Assembly (NCBI RefSeq): GCF_014873755.1
Contig: NZ_JADBEG010000001.1
Location: 4,404,501 to 4,468,500, forward strand
Direction of reading: 5' to 3'
DNA length: 64,000 bases
Source: Amycolatopsis lexingtonensis
Lineage (GTDB): Bacteria; Actinomycetota; Actinomycetes; Mycobacteriales; Pseudonocardiaceae
Part shown: positions 22,873-31,752 of the stretch, in pieces
How the letters are laid out: each line of letters opens with the position of its first letter
Position numbering within the stretch: position 1 is the stretch's first letter
The notes under the pieces: generated by a model
Database searches by the model: none
What the model was told of the DNA's origin: nothing
The model's input: only the letters and a program-made list of their open reading frames with translations
Program-made: the position numbers and the translations under genes

Positions 22873-22876
<4 letters not shown>
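21965..22876 (-). CDS. GNAT acetyltransferase - VOC (glyoxalase-like) fusion protein
   Basis: The 303-residue protein joins two domains. Residues ~1-165 are a RimJ/RimL-type N-acetyltransferase ([18 protein letters not shown], the acetyl-CoA loop [20 protein letters not shown], and [15 protein letters not shown]). Residues ~175-300 are a vicinal-oxygen-chelate domain ([34 protein letters not shown]). It overlaps aroQ by 4 bases (ATGA) as the last gene of the aro operon. The substrate is unknown; the fusion suggests coupled modification and binding or breakdown of one small molecule, perhaps a resistance function. Confidence 0.8.
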
Positions 22877-24936
<2,060 letters not shown>

Positions 24937-24940
<4 letters not shown>

Positions 24941-26124
24941 CAGCGCTCCTCGAGGGCCTTGAGGTACGCCTCGGCGTTGCGCTTGCCCTCGACGAGCGAG
25001 TCGCCGCCGAACTTCTCCAGCGCGGCGTCCGCGAGGACCAGCGCCACCACGGACTCCAGCACGACACCCGCGCGCGGCACGGCGCAGACGTCCGAGCGCT
25101 GGTGGATCGCGACCGCGGGCTCGCCCGTCTTGACGTCCACTGTGGACAGTGCTTTGGGGACGGTCGAGATCGGCTTCATCGCGACGCGCACGCGCAGCGG
25201 CTCGCCGTTGGTGATGCCGCCTTCGAGGCCGCCCGCGCGGTTGGACCGGCGGGTGACGCCGACCGGGCCGGTGCCGCGGTCGATCTCGTCGTGCGCCTGG
25301 CTGCCCCAGCGGCGTGCGGTGGTGAAGCCGTCACCGACCTCGACGCCCTTCATGGCCTGGACGCCCATCAGCGCGCCGGCGAGCCGCGCGTCGAGCCGGC
25401 GGTCCCAGTGGACGTGGGAGCCGAGGCCCGGTGGGAGGCCGTAGGCGAGGACCTCGATCACGCCGCCGACGGTGTCGCCCGCCTTCCGCACGGCGTCGAC
25501 CTCGGCGACCATCGCGTCGGTGCCCTCCTGGCTGAAGGCGCGCACCGGGCTCTCGTCGATGGCGGCCAGGTCGGCCGCGACCGGCAGCGGGCCCTCGGGG
25601 GCGTCCGCGCCGCCGATCGAGACGACGTGGCTGAGGATCTCGACCCCGAGCAGCTGCTTCAGGTAGTTGCGCGCCACGGTGCCGAGCGCGGTCCGCGACG
25701 CCGTTTCGCGCGCGCTCGCGCGCTCCAGGACGGGACGGGCCTCGTCGAAGCCGTACTTCTGCATGCCGGGCAGGTCCGCGTGGCCCGGGCGGGGCCGGGT
25801 GAGCGGTTCGTTGCGCGCGAGCCCTTCGAGCACCTGCGGGTCGACCGGGTCGGCCGCCATGACCTGCTCCCACTTCGGCCACTCGGCGTTCTCGATCTGC
25901 ACCGCGACCGGGCCACCCTGGGTGAGGCCGTGGCGCACGCCGCCGAGGAACTCGATGTGGTCGGTCTCGAAGCCCATCCGCGGGCTGCGGCCGAACCCGA
26001 GGCGGCGGCGGGCCAGCTGCTCGGTGACGTCGGCGGTGGTGACGGCGACCCCGGCGGGCATCCCTTCGAGCACGGCGGCCAGCGCGGGTCCGTGCGATTC
26101 ACCTGCGGTGATCCAGCGCAACAT
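24937..26124 (-). CDS. aroC: Chorismate synthase
   Basis: It makes chorismate from EPSP with reduced FMN. The 395-residue protein opens [21 protein letters not shown] and contains [20 protein letters not shown] segments and the C-terminal [15 protein letters not shown] and [15 protein letters not shown] blocks. It is the first gene of the aro unit. Upstream lie a 26-bp perfect palindrome, a 53-bp repeat and an IS4-type element, so the natural upstream region has been altered beyond about 150 bases. Confidence 0.96.
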
Positions 26125-26186
26125 GGGCTCAATCCTGTCACGGCGGCAAGCCGGCCCGGGACGTGCCTCCGGTCATACCCGCCCGG

Positions 26187-26212
26187 GCCGGGACCCTGGC
26201 CAGGGTCCCGGC
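26187..26212. repeat. 26-bp perfect palindrome upstream of aroC
   Basis: GCCGGGACCCTGG (26187-26199) is followed immediately by its exact complement. With no loop it could be a dimeric regulator site or a hairpin, 63 bases before the aroC start. I recognise no known operator in it. Confidence 0.6.
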
Positions 26213-26238
26213 AAAGTCGCGGCGGCGGCTTCGCCGGC

Positions 26239-26288
26239 GTCTTGAATGAGTCATTCAGGTCTTCGGAGGTCCTGAATGACTCATTCAA
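26239..26288. repeat. 53-bp palindromic element, copy 2, interrupted by the IS element
   Basis: The left 50 bases of the 53-bp palindrome are present; the remaining GAC lies at 27816-27818, beyond the IS element. Removing the IS and one 8-bp target copy restores a perfect palindrome identical to the reverse complement of the copy at 21919-21971. Its terminal eight bases TCATTCAA serve as the insertion target. Confidence 0.9.
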
Positions 26289-27807
26289 GCAAGGCCGGGT
26301 AGTTAAGGCTTGCGGTGTGGTGTCAACCCCCTGACATAAGGCAACGGAGCTTCCGCTAGAACATCGTCGACCAAGATCAACGTTCGGCGGGAGCTCCGTT
26401 GTCCGCGCAGTCTGTCACAACCCGGATCACCCACACCGCGAGCGGGGTCTTCGCCCCCGGCCACCTCGGTGAACTCACCCAGATCGTGCCCTTCGACATG
26501 GTCGATGCGGTCCTGGCCGAAACCGCACCCGCCGCGCAGCGGCGGGTGCGGTTGTTACCGGCCCGGGTGACGGTTTACTTCCTGCTCGCAATGGGCTTTT
26601 TCCCCGAACGCGGCTACCACGGGGTGTTCTCGGCCCTGATCGCCGGCCTGGGCGGGCAGGGCCTGCGGACACCGACACCCTCGGCGTTGCGCCAAGCCCG
26701 CTCCCGGGTCGGCCCGGGCCCGCTGGCCGCGTTGTTCACCCTGCTGGCCGGACCTGTGGCCTGGTCCCGCACCCCCGGCGCCTGCTGGCGGGGCCTGCGG
26801 CTGGCCGCGATCGACGGAACACAGGTCGCCATCCCCGACAGCGACCCCAACCGGGCCTGGACCGACAAGACCCGCACCGCATCCCACCCAGCCGCCGGGT
26901 ATCCGCTGCTGCGGCTGGTCACGCTGGTCGAATGCGGCACCCGCGCCCTGATCGCAGCGGTGTTCGGCAGCCCCGCCGAGGGCGAACTGGCCTACGCAGC
27001 CCGGCTCACCGACCGGCTGCGCCGGGGAATGGTGCTGCTGGCCGACCGCAACTTCGATGCCGCCCCCTTCATCGCCGACACCGCCAAAACCGGCGCAGAC
27101 CTGCTGATCCGGCTCAAAGGCAACCGACGCCCACCACTGCTGGGCCAGCACACCGACGGATCAATCCGTTCGGTTATCGGCGGGATCGAAGTCCGGATCA
27201 TCGAAGCTCTGATCACCGTCACCGGCGCCGCCGGGTCCCGCCGCAGCGAGCACTACCGGCTGGTCACCACCCTGCTCGACCCCCAACGCTATCCCGCTGC
27301 GGACCTGATCGAGCTCTACCATCAGCGCTGGGAGATCGAATCGGCTTACCTCGCGCTCAAACACACCCTCATCCGCGGGCGGGTCCTGCGTTCGCAGACC
27401 CCGGCCGGAGCCGAGCAGGAACTCTGGGCGTTGCTGGTCACCTATCAGATCCTGCGGATCGCGATGACCGACGCCACCAGCTCCCGCCCCGGCCTCGCCC
27501 CCGACCGGGCCGGGTTCAGCGTCGCCCTGCACGCCGCCCGCGACCAGATCATCACCGCCCGGTCGGTGATCGCCGGCACCCGCATCGACCTGATCGGCAC
27601 CATCGGCGCCCAGGTCCTGTCCAGCCTGCTCCCCGCCCGACGGGCACGCACCTGCCCCCGGACCGTCAAACGACCCCTGTCCAAATACGCCTACAACAAA
27701 CCCGGCCAGCCCCGCGCCTGCCTCAAGATCACGATCGAGACAACCATCACCAACGCCGCAACAAGCCCCTTGACACGACCCGCCCCGCCCTAACTACCCG
27801 GCCTTGC
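26289..27807 (+). mobile_element. Complete IS4-type insertion sequence, 1519 bp
   Basis: Terminal inverted repeats GCAAGGCCGGGTAGTTA (26289-26305) and its exact complement (27791-27807) bound one transposase gene. The 8-bp direct repeats TCATTCAA at 26281-26288 and 27808-27815 are the target duplication. The ends, duplication and open reading frame are all intact, so the insertion looks recent and may still be active. Confidence 0.93.
26399..27793 (+). CDS. IS4-family DDE transposase
   Basis: The 464-residue transposase has an N-terminal IS4-type domain (residues ~10-110) and an RNase H-like DDE core. Acidic residues are in AIDGTQVA and LLADRNFD, and the third is in YHQRWEIESAYLALK, which fits the IS4 Y-(2)-R-(3)-E-(6)-K signature exactly. 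The start is a TTG at 26399 with GGGAG five bases upstream. Codon use is rich in CGG, GCC and CCG, like the host, so the element probably circulates among high-GC actinomycetes. Confidence 0.92.
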   Translation: MSAQSVTTRITHTASGVFAPGHLGELTQIVPFDMVDAVLAETAPAAQRRVRLLPARVTVYFLLAMGFFPERGYHGVFSALIAGLGGQGLRTPTPSALRQARSRVGPGPLAALFTLLAGPVAWSRTPGACWRGLRLAAIDGTQVAIPDSDPNRAWTDKTRTASHPAAGYPLLRLVTLVECGTRALIAAVFGSPAEGELAYAARLTDRLRRGMVLLADRNFDAAPFIADTAKTGADLLIRLKGNRRPPLLGQHTDGSIRSVIGGIEVRIIEALITVTGAAGSRRSEHYRLVTTLLDPQRYPAADLIELYHQRWEIESAYLALKHTLIRGRVLRSQTPAGAEQELWALLVTYQILRIAMTDATSSRPGLAPDRAGFSVALHAARDQIITARSVIAGTRIDLIGTIGAQVLSSLLPARRARTCPRTVKRPLSKYAYNKPGQPRACLKITIETTITNAATSPLTRPAPP

Positions 27808-27846
27808 TCATTCAAGACATCGCAAGCCGGGGCGCGCGGGGGAGCG

Positions 27847-27887
27847 GGTGGCTCATCCGGGACCCCCTGCGGCCCGGATGAGCCACC
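27847..27887 (-). terminator. Terminator after the anti-sigma factor gene
   Basis: GGTGGCTCATCCGGG (27847-27861) pairs perfectly with CCCGGATGAGCCACC (27873-27887) around an 11-base loop, ending 4 bases after the stop of the leftward anti-sigma gene. No U tract follows, as is common in actinomycetes. Confidence 0.75.
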
Positions 27888-27891
27888 GCCC

Positions 27892-28533
27892 TCACAGCGT
27901 CAGCCGCAGCAGGGGCCGCCCGCTGCCCCCGCGCACCTCGAGCGCCGCCAGGTCCGCGCGCCGCAGCGCCGTCCCGATCACGATGCGGGCCGTGTTGTCC
28001 GGGACCGCCTTCCACGTCGCCAGCTGCGTCTCGGTGCCGGTTCGGGAGATCGCCACCAGCACGTAGTCCCCGCCGCTGCGGCCGCCGGTGTAGCTGCACG
28101 ACATGTCGACCTGCGTGCCCCACTCGAACGCGTCCAGGCGGGCGTCGGCGCGGACCGGGAACTGGCCGAGCGACGTCATCGCGATCGACGGCGGCGGGGC
28201 CGGCGCGGGCCACGACGCCACCACCGCCAGCGCCACGCACGCCGACACCGCCAGCGCCGCCGAGACCGACGTCACCGCCAGCCGGACGCGGCGGCCGCGG
28301 CGGACCCGCCCGAGGATCGAAGGCAGCAGGTCCGGCGGGGGCGGCCCGGGGTCGGGCACGGCCGCCGGGGCGTCGACCCTGGCCAGCAGGCCCGGCAGCC
28401 CGGCCAGCTCGCGGACCGAAGCCGCACAGCGGTCGCACGTGCGCAGGTGCTCCTCGAAGCGCTGGCGGTCCTCGGGAGACAGCGCTCCCAGCACGTAAGC
28501 GGCGTCGAACGTCGCGAACGGGTCTTCGCTCAC
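27892..28533 (-). CDS. Zinc-binding anti-sigma factor, RslA-like
   Basis: The 213-residue protein has an N-terminal zinc anti-sigma domain with H-x3-C-x2-C (HLRTCDRC, residues ~29-36), one transmembrane helix at about residues 84-106, and an extracytoplasmic C-terminal domain of about 100 residues. This matches RslA, which holds SigL inactive and releases it on oxidation. GTG 28533 overlaps the sigma gene stop by 4 bases. The ligand or signal read by the outer domain is not known here. Confidence 0.85.
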   Translation of the reverse strand: MSEDPFATFDAAYVLGALSPEDRQRFEEHLRTCDRCAASVRELAGLPGLLARVDAPAAVPDPGPPPPDLLPSILGRVRRGRRVRLAVTSVSAALAVSACVALAVVASWPAPAPPPSIAMTSLGQFPVRADARLDAFEWGTQVDMSCSYTGGRSGGDYVLVAISRTGTETQLATWKAVPDNTARIVIGTALRRADLAALEVRGGSGRPLLRLTL

Positions 28534-29042
28534 TGGGTCACCCCCCTCTCCTCGAGCACCAGCCGCAGGGCGCGCAGCGCGTAGTGCGTGCGCGACTTGA
28601 CCGTCCCTTCGGCCACGCCCAGCCGCAGCGCCGCGTCCGCAACGGAATAGCCCTGGAAGTAACACAGCACCAGGACCTCGCGGTGCCGGTCGGACAACTC
28701 GGCCAGCGCCTCCGCCACCAGCCAGCCCTGGACCGCGCGGTCGGTCCCGTCGCCGACGGCGCGTTCCGGCGGCTCGTCGGTCACCACCTCCGACCGGGCC
28801 GACGCCGAGCGCCAGCCGTCGATCGCGATGCGCCGCGCCACCGTGAACAGCCACGCCCGCGCCGAGCCCTGCGACTGGTCCAGCACCGCCGTCGAGCGCC
28901 AGGCACGCAGCAGCGTCTCCTGGACGACGTCTTCGGCGCGGATCCGGTCGCCGGAGGTCAGGTGGAGCGCGTACGACCAGAGCGCGGCCGCGTGCTCCTC
29001 GTGCAGCGCGCGCATCAAGGCCTCTTCGGCGACTTCTCCCAC
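28530..29042 (-). CDS. sigL: ECF RNA polymerase sigma factor, SigL-like
   Basis: The 170-residue sigma factor has region 2 (ALWSYALHLTSGDRIRAEDVVQETLLRAW and ARAWLFTVARRIAID) and region 4 (LSDRHREVLVLCYFQGYSV through AEGTVKSRTHYALRALRL). It resembles M. tuberculosis SigL along its length. The GTG start at 29042 has a weak ribosome site; an internal ATG at 29015 is an alternative. It is flanked by a 4-TM protein upstream (4-base gap) and its anti-sigma partner downstream. A TGAACC-N16-CGTGTA promoter precedes the operon, consistent with autoregulation. Confidence 0.88.
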   Translation of the reverse strand: MGEVAEEALMRALHEEHAAALWSYALHLTSGDRIRAEDVVQETLLRAWRSTAVLDQSQGSARAWLFTVARRIAIDGWRSASARSEVVTDEPPERAVGDGTDRAVQGWLVAEALAELSDRHREVLVLCYFQGYSVADAALRLGVAEGTVKSRTHYALRALRLVLEERGVTQ

Positions 29043-29046
29043 GGGC

Positions 29047-29415
29047 TCAGGCCGAGACGCGACGCCGGTCCTTCACGAACAGCAGCGCCAGGCCGCCCAC
29101 GATGCAGACCGCCTCGGTGATGACGCCCCAGTACTCGGGCTGGCTGTTGAACTGGTCGTGGTTGCCGGCGAAGCCGACGGTCGCGGCGAGCACGTACGCG
29201 CCGAGCGTCAGCACGCCGAACCCGAGCGCGCCCAGCGCCGGCAGCCAGTGCCGCCAGGCCAGCACCGCGATCGCGATGACCAGGCCGCCGATCGCGTCCA
29301 GCAGGAACAGCGGGCCGACGATGCCCGGGTAGTCCTCGGTCCACAGGAAGTAGTGCACGCCCGCCGAGCCCAGCAGCGCGGCCGCCACGACGATGCGCAG
29401 AACCCAACCCACCAT
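29047..29415 (-). CDS. Four-helix membrane protein, first gene of the sigL operon
   Basis: The 122-residue protein has four predicted transmembrane helices (about residues 5-22, 32-52, 58-80 and 97-114), resembling small DoxX-like proteins, though no diagnostic motif is present. ATG 29415 has a GGAGGAA site five bases upstream. It lies four bases before sigL and shares its promoter, so it may take part in envelope redox sensing or repair; that is inferred from context only. Confidence 0.75.
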   Translation of the reverse strand: MVGWVLRIVVAAALLGSAGVHYFLWTEDYPGIVGPLFLLDAIGGLVIAIAVLAWRHWLPALGALGFGVLTLGAYVLAATVGFAGNHDQFNSQPEYWGVITEAVCIVGGLALLFVKDRRRVSA

Positions 29416-29449
29416 GATCGTTCCTCCACTCCACACCCACTCGGCTACA

Positions 29450-29477
29450 TACACGGAGCAGGGGCCGATCCGGTTCA
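29450..29477 (-). promoter_or_regulatory. SigL-type promoter of the 4-TM/sigL/anti-sigma operon
   Basis: Read leftwards: TGAACC (29477-29472), 16 bases, CGTGTA (29455-29450). This fits the mycobacterial SigL consensus TGAACC-N16/17-CGT, about 35 bases before the first ATG with a normal ribosome site, so the sigma factor probably activates its own operon. Confidence 0.75.
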
Positions 29478-29485
29478 CCGCGGAT

Positions 29486-29513
29486 TGAACCGATGCGGTG
29501 CCGATCCCGTTCA
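29486..29513 (+). promoter_or_regulatory. SigL-type promoter of the Rieske lipoprotein gene
   Basis: TGAACC (29486-29491), 16 bases, CGTTCA (29508-29513). The -10 ends only 7 bases before the ATG, so transcription would start at or next to the first codon, giving a leaderless message. It faces away from the sigL operon promoter 8 bases away. Confidence 0.72.
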
Positions 29514-29520
29514 TAAGGGC

Positions 29521-29958
29521 ATGACTGCCGAACTGCACTCCCGCCGCACCGTCCTCACCACGGGTGCCGCCGTCGCCGGTGCCGCCGTCGGCGCCGTCGC
29601 GCTCACCGCCTGCGGTTCCTCCGACGACGCCAAGTCCGGCACCGCCCAGGCCCCGATCGCCGCCGGGACGCCGCTGATCGCGCTCGCCGACGTCCCGGTC
29701 GGGGAGGCCAAGGCCGCCAAGGCCCCGGACGGCTCCGACGTCATCGTGGCCCGGTCGTCCGAGTCGGCCTGCGCGGCGTTCAGCGCGATCTGCACGCACC
29801 AGGGCTGCACGGTCACCCCGAAGGGCGCCGACCTGGTCTGCCCCTGCCACGGCTCGGTCTTCAACGCGCTGACCGGCGAGGTCAAGCAGGGCCCGGCGAA
29901 CAAGCCGCTGCCCAGCGTGCCGGTCAAGGTGGAGAACGGGAAGGTCGTGACCGGCTGA
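29521..29958 (+). CDS. Rieske [2Fe-2S] lipoprotein
   Basis: The 145-residue exported protein has a twin-arginine-like start SRRTVLTTG, a lipobox ending at LTAC (Cys ~31), and a C-terminal Rieske domain. The cluster ligands are complete: CTHQGC supplies Cys and His, and CPCHGS supplies the second Cys and His. It is probably a folded iron-sulfur protein sent out by Tat and anchored to the membrane. Electron partners are unknown. It diverges from the sigL operon under a matching SigL-type promoter, which suggests a redox-stress role. Confidence 0.88.
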   Translation: MTAELHSRRTVLTTGAAVAGAAVGAVALTACGSSDDAKSGTAQAPIAAGTPLIALADVPVGEAKAAKAPDGSDVIVARSSESACAAFSAICTHQGCTVTPKGADLVCPCHGSVFNALTGEVKQGPANKPLPSVPVKVENGKVVTG

Positions 29959-29969
29959 CGAGCCGGGCG

Positions 29970-30017
29970 CACGCGAAGGGCCCTTGTGGACGGTCGTCCG
30001 CAAGGGCCCTTCGTGTG
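29970..30017. terminator. Bidirectional terminator between the Rieske and PTS EIIA genes
   Basis: A 23-base arm (29970-29992) and its near-complement (29995-30017) differ at two positions, which can wobble-pair on one strand, around a 2-base loop. The core is CGAAGGGCCCTTG. It lies between convergent genes. Confidence 0.85.
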
Positions 30018-30028
30018 ACAGAAAGAAC

Positions 30029-30484
30029 TCAAGCGTCCCAGGCGAACAGCTTTTCGCCCGCCGCGACGTCGCGCTCGGCGTCCAACGCGGACAGCACGTC
30101 CGCCGAGGCGTCCAGAGCGACGACCGGGACGATCGCCGAGTAACCCGCGGCGGTCACCGCCTCCGGGTCCCAGCTGACGACCGGCTGGCCGGCCCGCACC
30201 TGCTCGCCCTTGACGACGTGCAGCGTGAAGCCCTCGCCCTTCTCCTTGACCGTGTCGATGCCGAGGTGGACCAGCACGGCCTTGCCGTCCTCGGTGGCGA
30301 TGACGTAGGCGTGCGGGTGCAGCGTGGCGACCGTGCCGTCGACCGGCGCGACCGCGTCCGAACGCCCGCCCGAGGGCTGCACGGCGATGCCCGGGCCCAC
30401 CATGGCCTGCGCGAACACCGGGTCGGGGACCTCGGTGATCGGCACCACGTGCCCGGCGACCGGGCTGAGCACCTCGAGGCTCAC
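30029..30484 (-). CDS. PTS glucose-type EIIA component
   Basis: The 151-residue EIIA passes phosphate from HPr to EIIB. The domain is the glucose type: LSPVAGHVVPITEVPDPVFA at the start and the active His in AVLVHLGIDTVKEKGEGF (H73), with a second conserved His near residue 58. GTG 30484 overlaps the EIIB stop by 4 bases. It is a stand-alone gene rather than fused to EIIBC, as usual for actinomycete GlcNAc/glucose systems. Confidence 0.92.
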   Translation of the reverse strand: MSLEVLSPVAGHVVPITEVPDPVFAQAMVGPGIAVQPSGGRSDAVAPVDGTVATLHPHAYVIATEDGKAVLVHLGIDTVKEKGEGFTLHVVKGEQVRAGQPVVSWDPEAVTAAGYSAIVPVVALDASADVLSALDAERDVAAGEKLFAWDA

Positions 30485-30720
30485 AGCAGGTCCTCGATGT
30501 CGCTGGCGATGGTGTCCGCCTCCGGCCCGACGATCACCTGCAGGGCCGTCGACCCCATCTTCACCACGCCCATCGCGCCGGCCTTCTTCAGCGCCGCCTC
30601 GTCGACGAGGCTCATGTCCTCGACCTCGCAGCGCAGCCGCGTGATGCACCCCTCGACCTCGGTGAGATTGCCCGCGCCGCCGAGTGCCGCGAGGATCTTT
30701 TCGGGCCTGTCATCCGCCAT
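30481..30720 (-). CDS. PTS glucose/N-acetylglucosamine-type EIIB component
   Basis: The 79-residue EIIB receives phosphate on Cys25 in the EGCITRLRCEV motif and passes it to the sugar in EIIC. ATG 30720 has AAGGAG eight bases upstream. It is transcribed away from the DasR-like gene, with EIIC on the other strand's operon, so the permease is split over two divergent units that share one intergenic control region. Confidence 0.92.
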   Translation of the reverse strand: MADDRPEKILAALGGAGNLTEVEGCITRLRCEVEDMSLVDEAALKKAGAMGVVKMGSTALQVIVGPEADTIASDIEDLL

Positions 30721-30833
30721 CGCGGTCTCCTTGATCACTGTTTGTTCCCAACCTGACGCGAACCGCGTGTCCACCTGTACTACGCCGTTCGTCGGCATGC
30801 ACCCCGCCGCGGGCCACGAACGGATAACGGTGG

Positions 30834-30839
30834 TTGACA
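30834..30839 (+). promoter_or_regulatory. Candidate -35 hexamer TTGACA for the GntR-EIIC operon
   Basis: A perfect TTGACA lies 125 bases before the GntR start. The best -10 candidate is CATCCT after 19 bases, which is weak, so the promoter call is tentative. The DasR-type operator lies just downstream of it. Confidence 0.4.
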
Positions 30840-30876
30840 CCCGTCCGCACGGCGGAGCATCCTGCCCCATCAGATC

Positions 30877-30892
30877 ATTGGTCTAGACCGGA
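30877..30892. promoter_or_regulatory. DasR-responsive element (dre)-like operator
   Basis: The site contains the 10-bp palindrome GGTCTAGACC (30880-30889) within ATTGGTCTAGACCGGA, close to the dre consensus ACTGGTCTAGACCACT. It lies between the divergent PTS units, upstream of the DasR-like gene itself. A second inverted repeat CCGGAAC-N8-GTTCCGG overlaps its right edge. Confidence 0.78.
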
Positions 30893-30963
30893 ACGTACCA
30901 ATGTTCCGGCCCGGACGCGAGCACCGGTCCCCCGGTGACACGAGAACGAGGAGGGTGACGCCG

Positions 30964-31752
30964 ATGAGCGCGGCCGCGCACGTCCCGCCACCCGACCGGG
31001 TCGTCAACGGGCCCACGCCCAAGCACGCCCAGCTGCGGGAAATCCTCCGCCGCACGGTGGAGCGAGAGCTCCCGCCGGGTGCACCGATCCCGTCGGAACG
31101 CGAGCTGGCCCAGCGCTACGGCGTGTCGCGGCTCACGGTCAGATCGGCGATCGGCAAGCTGGTCGAAGAGGGTCTGCTCGCCCGGGTCCGCGGCAAGGGC
31201 ACCTTCACCGCGGCCCGGCGGATGGAACTGCAGCTGTACCTCATGTCGTTCACCGACGACATGCGGCGGCGGGGGCTGGCCCCGACGACCGAGGTGGTGT
31301 CGGCCGCCACCGAGGTCCCGCCCACCGCCTCGGCCCACGCCCTCGGCCTGGCCGAGGGCACCCCCGCGCACCACCTGGTGCGGCTGCGCCACGCCGACGG
31401 CGTGCCCCTGGCCGTCGAGCGGGGCTGGTACCACGCGGGCCGGGCTCCCGGCCTGCTCGAGCTCGACCTGACCCAATCCATTTACGCGCAGCTGGCCGAG
31501 ACGTACGGTGTGCGTCCCGACCAGGCGTGGCAAACGGTCTGGGCCGAAGGAGCGGACCGCGAGACGGCCCGGCTGCTCGGCATGCGCGCCGGCAGCCCGC
31601 TGCTCGTGTTCCGCCGGGTCTCCAGCGCAGGCGGCGACCCGATCGAAGACATCACGTCCTGGTACCGGGGAGATCACTACCAGGTGACCATGCAGTTGGA
31701 CCGGAACACCCCGGAACCCGGTCAACCACCCCACTATGGAGGATCCAGATGA
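30964..31752 (+). CDS. GntR/HutC-family regulator, DasR-like
   Basis: The 262-residue regulator has an N-terminal winged helix (PIPSERELAQRYGVSRLTVRSAIGKLVEEG) and a C-terminal UTRA effector domain (LQLYLMSFTDDMRRRGLAPTT through DITSWYRGDHYQVTMQL). It resembles DasR, which controls N-acetylglucosamine uptake and links it to development and antibiotic production in Streptomyces. A dre-like palindrome precedes it, and it overlaps the EIIC gene by 4 bases (ATGA), so it probably autoregulates its own PTS. ATG 30964 was chosen; a GTG nine bases earlier is possible. Confidence 0.87.
   Translation: MSAAAHVPPPDRVVNGPTPKHAQLREILRRTVERELPPGAPIPSERELAQRYGVSRLTVRSAIGKLVEEGLLARVRGKGTFTAARRMELQLYLMSFTDDMRRRGLAPTTEVVSAATEVPPTASAHALGLAEGTPAHHLVRLRHADGVPLAVERGWYHAGRAPGLLELDLTQSIYAQLAETYGVRPDQAWQTVWAEGADRETARLLGMRAGSPLLVFRRVSSAGGDPIEDITSWYRGDHYQVTMQLDRNTPEPGQPPHYGGSR

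Noticed and set aside
29450..29513. Ordinary -35/-10 promoters in the sigL-Rieske gap
   Set aside because: The only good hexamer pairs are TGAACC with CGT-type elements at a 16-base spacer, which fit SigL rather than the housekeeping sigma factor.
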